Shown in pieces: positions 40,771 through 44,382 of a stretch of DNA of 44,382 bases. Each line of letters opens with the position of its first letter. The first letter of the stretch is position 1. Origin of the DNA: RGIG1902 sp034926865 (lineage in GTDB: Bacteria; Bacillota; Clostridia; Oscillospirales; Butyricicoccaceae). The position numbers were made by a program, and so were the translations under genes. The notes below the pieces were generated by a model that saw only the letters and a program-made list of their open reading frames with translations, had not been told where the DNA came from and did no database searches. The stretch spans positions 1 through 44,382 of the forward strand of contig JAYFQP010000021.1 of NCBI GenBank assembly GCA_034926865.1. Reading direction: 5' to 3'.

Positions 40771-42723
40771 GTGGGAGCTATTAATATATTGTCTCCTCAG
40801 ATGGCAAACCTTATCGCTGCGGGTGAGGTCGTTGACCGCCCGGGTTCGGCGGTAAAGGAGATAATAGAAAACTCAATTGACGCCGCCAGCAGCCGTATTG
40901 AGGTTGAGATAAAAAACGGTGGAATAACCTACATAAGAGTCAGCGACGACGGCAGCGGAATCGAGCCGGAGGATGTTGAAAAGGCGTTTTTACGACATGC
41001 GACAAGCAAGATAAAAGAACCCTCGGATATGCTGGGCATAGCCACTATGGGGTTTAGGGGAGAGGCCCTCGCGGCTATTTCGGCCGTCGCGAATGTTGAT
41101 ATATTTACAAGGACGGTTGTCGGCATAAGCGGAGTGCATATGACATGCGAAGCGGGGCAAAACGGTACCCCTGTTGAAACAGGCTGTCCAAAGGGAACTA
41201 CAGTCATTATCCGTGATATTTTTCATAATGTTCCCGCTCGAATGAAGTTTCTTAAAAAGGACGCAACAGAAGGGGCATATTGTGAAAGCGCAGTTATCGG
41301 CGCGGCCTTATCTCATCCTGACGTATCGTTCAGGCTGATAAAAGACGGACGCGAAAGCTTTTTCACAAGCGGCGACGGTTCACTTCTTCAGGTTATAAAC
41401 GCTATTTTCGGAAGAGATGTCTCGCTTGGGCTTCTGCCTATAAAGGGAAGTTTCCCCGATGTGGAGATACGAGGATACATTTCTCCGGCCTCGATGACTC
41501 GCTCGAGCCGAAGTATGCAGTATTTTCTGGTCAACGGAAGGCCTGTTCGAGGGAAGATCCTTTCGGCGGCCATAGACAGCGCCTATAAAGGCAAAGTAAT
41601 GCCGGGCAGGCATCCCGTGTGCTTTTTGAATATAGGTATTCCGTATACTGCGGTTGACGTCAACGTGCATCCGTCCAAGCTTGAGGTCAAGTTTGCCAGG
41701 GAGAAAGATATTTTTACCGCCATATGCAATTCTGTGAGCATAGCTCTTGACGAGGACGGCGGATTTCCGGAAATCAGTTTTGATTCACGCCAGAAGCAGG
41801 CGATAAGGGAAGATAACCTTAATGGTTTCCAGCAGGAGCTCATTGTTAGTGTCACCGGCCCGGGGCATTTTACCGCCTCTGAGGGAAGCTTTTCATCTGA
41901 CAGCCTTCGAAGCTCGCAGCCACAGGTGAAGACCGAAGCCAAAAAGCCGATATATTCCGTATTGAATGATAACAGCGCGCTTGACTTTGATGAGAGCATG
42001 TTTAAAATAAATAAGATGGAGCTTGTGCCCCCTCGCAAAAGCGAGCCGGAAACATCCTCTGCAGCCTCAGGCCCCTGTGACATTTCTGATGTTTCCGAAG
42101 AGGAAGTCACAGCGCTTTACCAGCAGAGAAAGGCTGATGAGGCTGAACGTCTGACAGGCGGAGTAAAGGTTCTCGGAATAGCCTTTAACACATATATAAT
42201 CGCCCAGCAGGACGATGGAATTTGGCTTATTGATAAGCACGCAGCCCATGAAAAGCTTATATATAATGAGCTTATAATGAAGGCGGGCGAACAGGATATG
42301 CAGACGCTGCTTAAGCCTATTTCGGTTACGCTTTCTGCTGAGGAAAAACAGGCGTGCGTTGAAAATCTTCCTTTGCTTGAAAAAAGCGGTTTTGAAGTAG
42401 AGGATTTTGGCCTTTCAGGGCTTGCCGTGCGCAGGGCGCCTGTATATCTTGATGAAGCAGATATTCCCTTTGTTTTATCTGAAATAGCCGAAAGACTGCT
42501 TGGAGGATTTCAGCCAGGAAGCACGATACTTGAGGAGATTCTTAAAAGCATCTCTTGCAAGGCCGCCATCAAGGGAGGAAGCCATTCTGATATACAGGAG
42601 CTTGAGCTTCTGTGTGAAAAGGTGCTGACGTTGCCGGATGTAAAAAATTGCCCACACGGAAGGCCTATTGCCGTATTTATGTCAAAATACCAGATGGAAA
42701 AGCAGTTCAAGAGGATACTTTGA
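40771..42723 (+). CDS. mutL: DNA mismatch repair protein MutL (GTG start)
   Basis: The 650-residue product begins at GTG 40771, three bases after the mutS stop, with AAGGAG inside mutS as ribosome site. The N-terminal GHKL ATPase has VVDRPGSAVKEIIENSIDA, VSDDGSGI, HATSKI and GFRGEALAAISAV. The C-terminal dimerisation/endonuclease domain has DKHAAHEKLIYNEL, SCKAAIKGG and CPHGRPI, the marks of nicking-type MutL proteins of bacteria lacking MutH. Relative to the usual DQHA(X)2E(X)4E, Q is K and the second E is shifted by one (N-E). Confidence 0.96.
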   Translation: MGAINILSPQMANLIAAGEVVDRPGSAVKEIIENSIDAASSRIEVEIKNGGITYIRVSDDGSGIEPEDVEKAFLRHATSKIKEPSDMLGIATMGFRGEALAAISAVANVDIFTRTVVGISGVHMTCEAGQNGTPVETGCPKGTTVIIRDIFHNVPARMKFLKKDATEGAYCESAVIGAALSHPDVSFRLIKDGRESFFTSGDGSLLQVINAIFGRDVSLGLLPIKGSFPDVEIRGYISPASMTRSSRSMQYFLVNGRPVRGKILSAAIDSAYKGKVMPGRHPVCFLNIGIPYTAVDVNVHPSKLEVKFAREKDIFTAICNSVSIALDEDGGFPEISFDSRQKQAIREDNLNGFQQELIVSVTGPGHFTASEGSFSSDSLRSSQPQVKTEAKKPIYSVLNDNSALDFDESMFKINKMELVPPRKSEPETSSAASGPCDISDVSEEEVTALYQQRKADEAERLTGGVKVLGIAFNTYIIAQQDDGIWLIDKHAAHEKLIYNELIMKAGEQDMQTLLKPISVTLSAEEKQACVENLPLLEKSGFEVEDFGLSGLAVRRAPVYLDEADIPFVLSEIAERLLGGFQPGSTILEEILKSISCKAAIKGGSHSDIQELELLCEKVLTLPDVKNCPHGRPIAVFMSKYQMEKQFKRIL

Positions 42724-42724
42724 T

Positions 42725-43663
42725 ATGAAAGTGGTTGTAGTGTGCGGCCCCACAGCTTCGGGAAAAACTGCTCTTGCCGTAGAACTGGCTAAGCGATTTG
42801 ACGGCGAGGTGATTTCGGCTGACTCCATGCAGGTCTATCGTGAACTGAATATAGGAACAGCCAAGCCAAGCGAACAGGAGCAAAGAGGAATCCCACACCA
42901 TATGGTCGACATTGTTTCGGTAACTGAAAGTTATTCGGTGTCAAGATATGAAGGCGAGGCGGCTCTTTGTGTAGACGATATAATCCTTAGAGGCAAGCTT
43001 CCAATAGTTTGTGGCGGCACAGGTCTTTACATAAAGGCACTCATAAACGGCAGCGGCTTTGCGGAAAATGACAGCTCGGGTAAGCTGCGGTCTCATTTAG
43101 AATCATTGTGGGACAACGAGGGAGCAGATGCTGTTATGGCAAGGCTGAAGGAGGCTGACCCTGAAAGCGCCGAGAGACTTCATATAAATGACCGTAATAG
43201 GATTATCAGGGCACTTGAAGTCTATTTGCTGACAGGCAAAACGATATCGGCGCACAATCTTGAAACACAAAAAAGGCTTCCAAGATATGAAAGCTGTTTT
43301 ATTGGGATATGCCCGTACGAGCGTCCTGAGCTTTATCGAAGAATTGATGTGCGCGTTGATCAAATGATGTCAAACGGCCTGCTTGACGAGGTGACGGAGC
43401 TCTCTAAAAAGGGGCTGATGATAAATACTGCAGCGCAGGCAATAGGGTACAAAGAGCTCTTTGGGTATCTTAACAATGAGATGTCCCTTGAAGAAAGCGT
43501 TGCGGTAATAAAACAAAAATCAAGAAATTATGCCAAACGCCAGCTTACCTGGTTCAACAGGGATGACAGGATAAACTGGATAAAATATGAAAAAAATGGC
43601 AATTTTGGCGCTGCTGTCTCCAAAGCGACAAACTTCTTGGCAGATAGCGGGGTAATATTATAA
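42725..43663 (+). CDS. miaA: tRNA dimethylallyltransferase MiaA
   Basis: The start at 42725 gives the family N-terminus MKVVVVCGPTASGKTALAVELA with the P-loop at residues 8-15; an in-frame ATG at 42668 lies inside mutL and is not needed. The 312-residue product also has VISADSMQVYRELNIGTAKPS, GIPHHMVDIVSVTESYSVSRYE, PIVCGGTGLYIKALING, and AIGYKELFGYLNNEMSLEESVAVIKQKSRNYAKRQLTWF. It attaches dimethylallyl to A37 of tRNA, the substrate later thiolated by MiaB. Confidence 0.97.
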   Translation: MKVVVVCGPTASGKTALAVELAKRFDGEVISADSMQVYRELNIGTAKPSEQEQRGIPHHMVDIVSVTESYSVSRYEGEAALCVDDIILRGKLPIVCGGTGLYIKALINGSGFAENDSSGKLRSHLESLWDNEGADAVMARLKEADPESAERLHINDRNRIIRALEVYLLTGKTISAHNLETQKRLPRYESCFIGICPYERPELYRRIDVRVDQMMSNGLLDEVTELSKKGLMINTAAQAIGYKELFGYLNNEMSLEESVAVIKQKSRNYAKRQLTWFNRDDRINWIKYEKNGNFGAAVSKATNFLADSGVIL

Positions 43664-43694
43664 GACAAACATATATAAAAAGGGGAGTCTTATA

Positions 43695-43919
43695 ATGGAA
43701 ACAAGGACAAGCTTGCAGGATGCTTTTTTAAATGAGGCCAGACGTATGCGTATGCCGCTTACCGTGTTTATGACAAACGGATTCCAACAAAAGGGGATGG
43801 TTATCTCCTATGATGGGTACACGGTCCTGCTTATCAATGAAAATCGACAGTATCTTATTTACAAGCACGCTATATCTACGATAGTACCCGCAAAGCAACT
43901 TGAAATGCCCAAACAGTAG
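43695..43919 (+). CDS. hfq: RNA chaperone Hfq
   Basis: The 74-residue product is a compact Hfq: SLQDAFLNEARRMRMPLTVFMTNGFQQKGMVISYDGYTVLLI is the Sm1 motif region and YLIYKHAISTIVP is Sm2. The distal and rim residues of Gram-negative Hfq are partly replaced (RMRMP for KERIP), and the C-terminal tail is very short (AKQLEMPKQ), as usual in Firmicutes. AGGGGAG precedes the ATG. The miaA-hfq pairing is conserved across many bacteria. Confidence 0.95.
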   Translation: METRTSLQDAFLNEARRMRMPLTVFMTNGFQQKGMVISYDGYTVLLINENRQYLIYKHAISTIVPAKQLEMPKQ

Positions 43920-43960
43920 TTTTTGCGGAACACACCTTCGAAACGGATATAGCATAAAGT

Positions 43961-44039
43961 AAAACCGCTGGAAGATATATGCTGTAAAGCTGTAAACTTT
44001 ACAGCATATATTACATAAAAATCCATAATCAGCGGTTTT
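43961..44039 (+). repeat. Nested inverted repeats downstream of hfq
   Basis: AAAACCGCTG (43961-43970) pairs with CAGCGGTTTT (44030-44039). Inside it ATATATGCTGTAAAG (43975-43989) pairs perfectly with CTTTACAGCATATAT (43997-44011). It may end the hfq transcript (tail TTTTCATTT), or be a structured RNA or a small mobile-element-like unit. Confidence 0.6.
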
Positions 44040-44078
44040 CATTTCCCCGGAAGGCGGGGCTGAAGGAATGGTGTAAAA

Positions 44079-44382
44079 ATGAAAAAAGCTATGTCCGCTT
44101 TGGGTATACTTCTTCTGCTTGTCTATATCGGATATCAGATAAGCCATAATTTAACAGATCAAATTGAGACTATAGATGCCCAAATGGTCGCGGTGGAGGA
44201 TAAGACCACATGTGAGGGGATATTTATCCGCAGCTCCATTCCTGTATACGGAGATACTGATAAGACCTATGAGTTTCTGGCGGGAAATGGAGAAAAAGTT
44301 TCTAAAGGGCAGAAGATAGCAGCGGTTTTCGATAGCCTTGAAGCGGCTGCGTCATTCAGAAAAGCTTCCTCTTTGGAAAAGG
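44079..44382 (+). CDS. HlyD-like/lipoyl-domain membrane protein, N-terminal part
   Basis: The first 101 codons of a gene cut by the window edge. The start at 44079 has AAGGA about ten bases upstream. A membrane anchor (LGILLLLVYIGYQIS) follows the basic start. After it come a short region, a lipoyl-like half (GIFIRSSIPVYGDTD, FLAGNGEKVSKGQKIAAVFDS) and the start of a helical hairpin (LEAAASFRKASSLEK). HlyD-like proteins are common downstream of hfq in Clostridia; the function is unproven. Confidence 0.75.
   Translation, partial: MKKAMSALGILLLLVYIGYQISHNLTDQIETIDAQMVAVEDKTTCEGIFIRSSIPVYGDTDKTYEFLAGNGEKVSKGQKIAAVFDSLEAAASFRKASSLEK

Noticed and set aside
1..44382. CRISPR arrays, tRNA, rRNA, prophage or complete insertion sequences
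   Set aside because: No regular spaced repeats, no cloverleaf or rRNA-like sequence and no transposase or phage structural gene were seen.

Overview
The window looks like part of the chromosome of a strictly anaerobic, S-layer-bearing member of the Clostridia, probably near the Oscillospiraceae/Ruminococcaceae. The evidence is the miaB-mutS-mutL-miaA-hfq cluster, rubredoxin and a hybrid-cluster protein, several small 2x[4Fe-4S] proteins, two SLH-domain proteins, strong AAGGAG-type ribosome sites and sigma-A-like promoters. No rRNA, tRNA, CRISPR array, complete insertion sequence or prophage module was seen. The family-level placement is an inference.

Layout from left to right. Positions 1-3837 hold the end of a YraQ/DUF318 permease, then a two-gene NHEJ operon, ku and a full three-domain ligD in the order phosphoesterase-ligase-polymerase. 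Positions 3838-6623 hold a small membrane ORF that appears frameshifted at a run of seven T, a zinc-ribbon/DUF2007 protein, an orphan sensor kinase and a GlsB/YeaQ protein. Positions 6744-10389 are a nitrosative-stress locus. A Crp/Fnr regulator (HcpR-like) is divergent from a ferredoxin, a cupin, a rubredoxin missed by a 60-residue cutoff, and hcp. A perfect 14-bp palindrome lies between the two arms, placed so that one protein could repress its own gene and activate the hcp operon. Positions 10500-11131 hold a DUF2087 protein and a GIY-YIG-like protein.

Positions 11274-18473 are a TetR-controlled export operon: ABC ATPase, FtsX-type permease, HlyD-type lipoprotein and an SLH-domain surface protein. 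Positions 18643-24434 (minus strand) form a metal/Fe-S accessory region. It has two MinD-like ATPases with inserted ferredoxin domains between two NifX/NafY-like proteins, resembling the Orange Protein (ORP) operon of sulfate reducers. It continues with a CGGC-domain protein, a decayed IscU/NifU scaffold gene, an EamA transporter, and DUF134 and DUF5320 proteins. Of everything here this region best fits the description of an under-described system.

Positions 25237-28044 hold two purine/uracil permeases. A structured 5' leader precedes an orphan ZnuA-type binding protein at 28625-29629. A membrane-anchored HExxH protein, a second SLH protein, a TetR/DegV divergent pair, a ferredoxin-nitroreductase and an M18 aminopeptidase follow to 36561. 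The last 8 kb is housekeeping: miaB, mutS, mutL, miaA, hfq and the start of a HlyD-like membrane protein.
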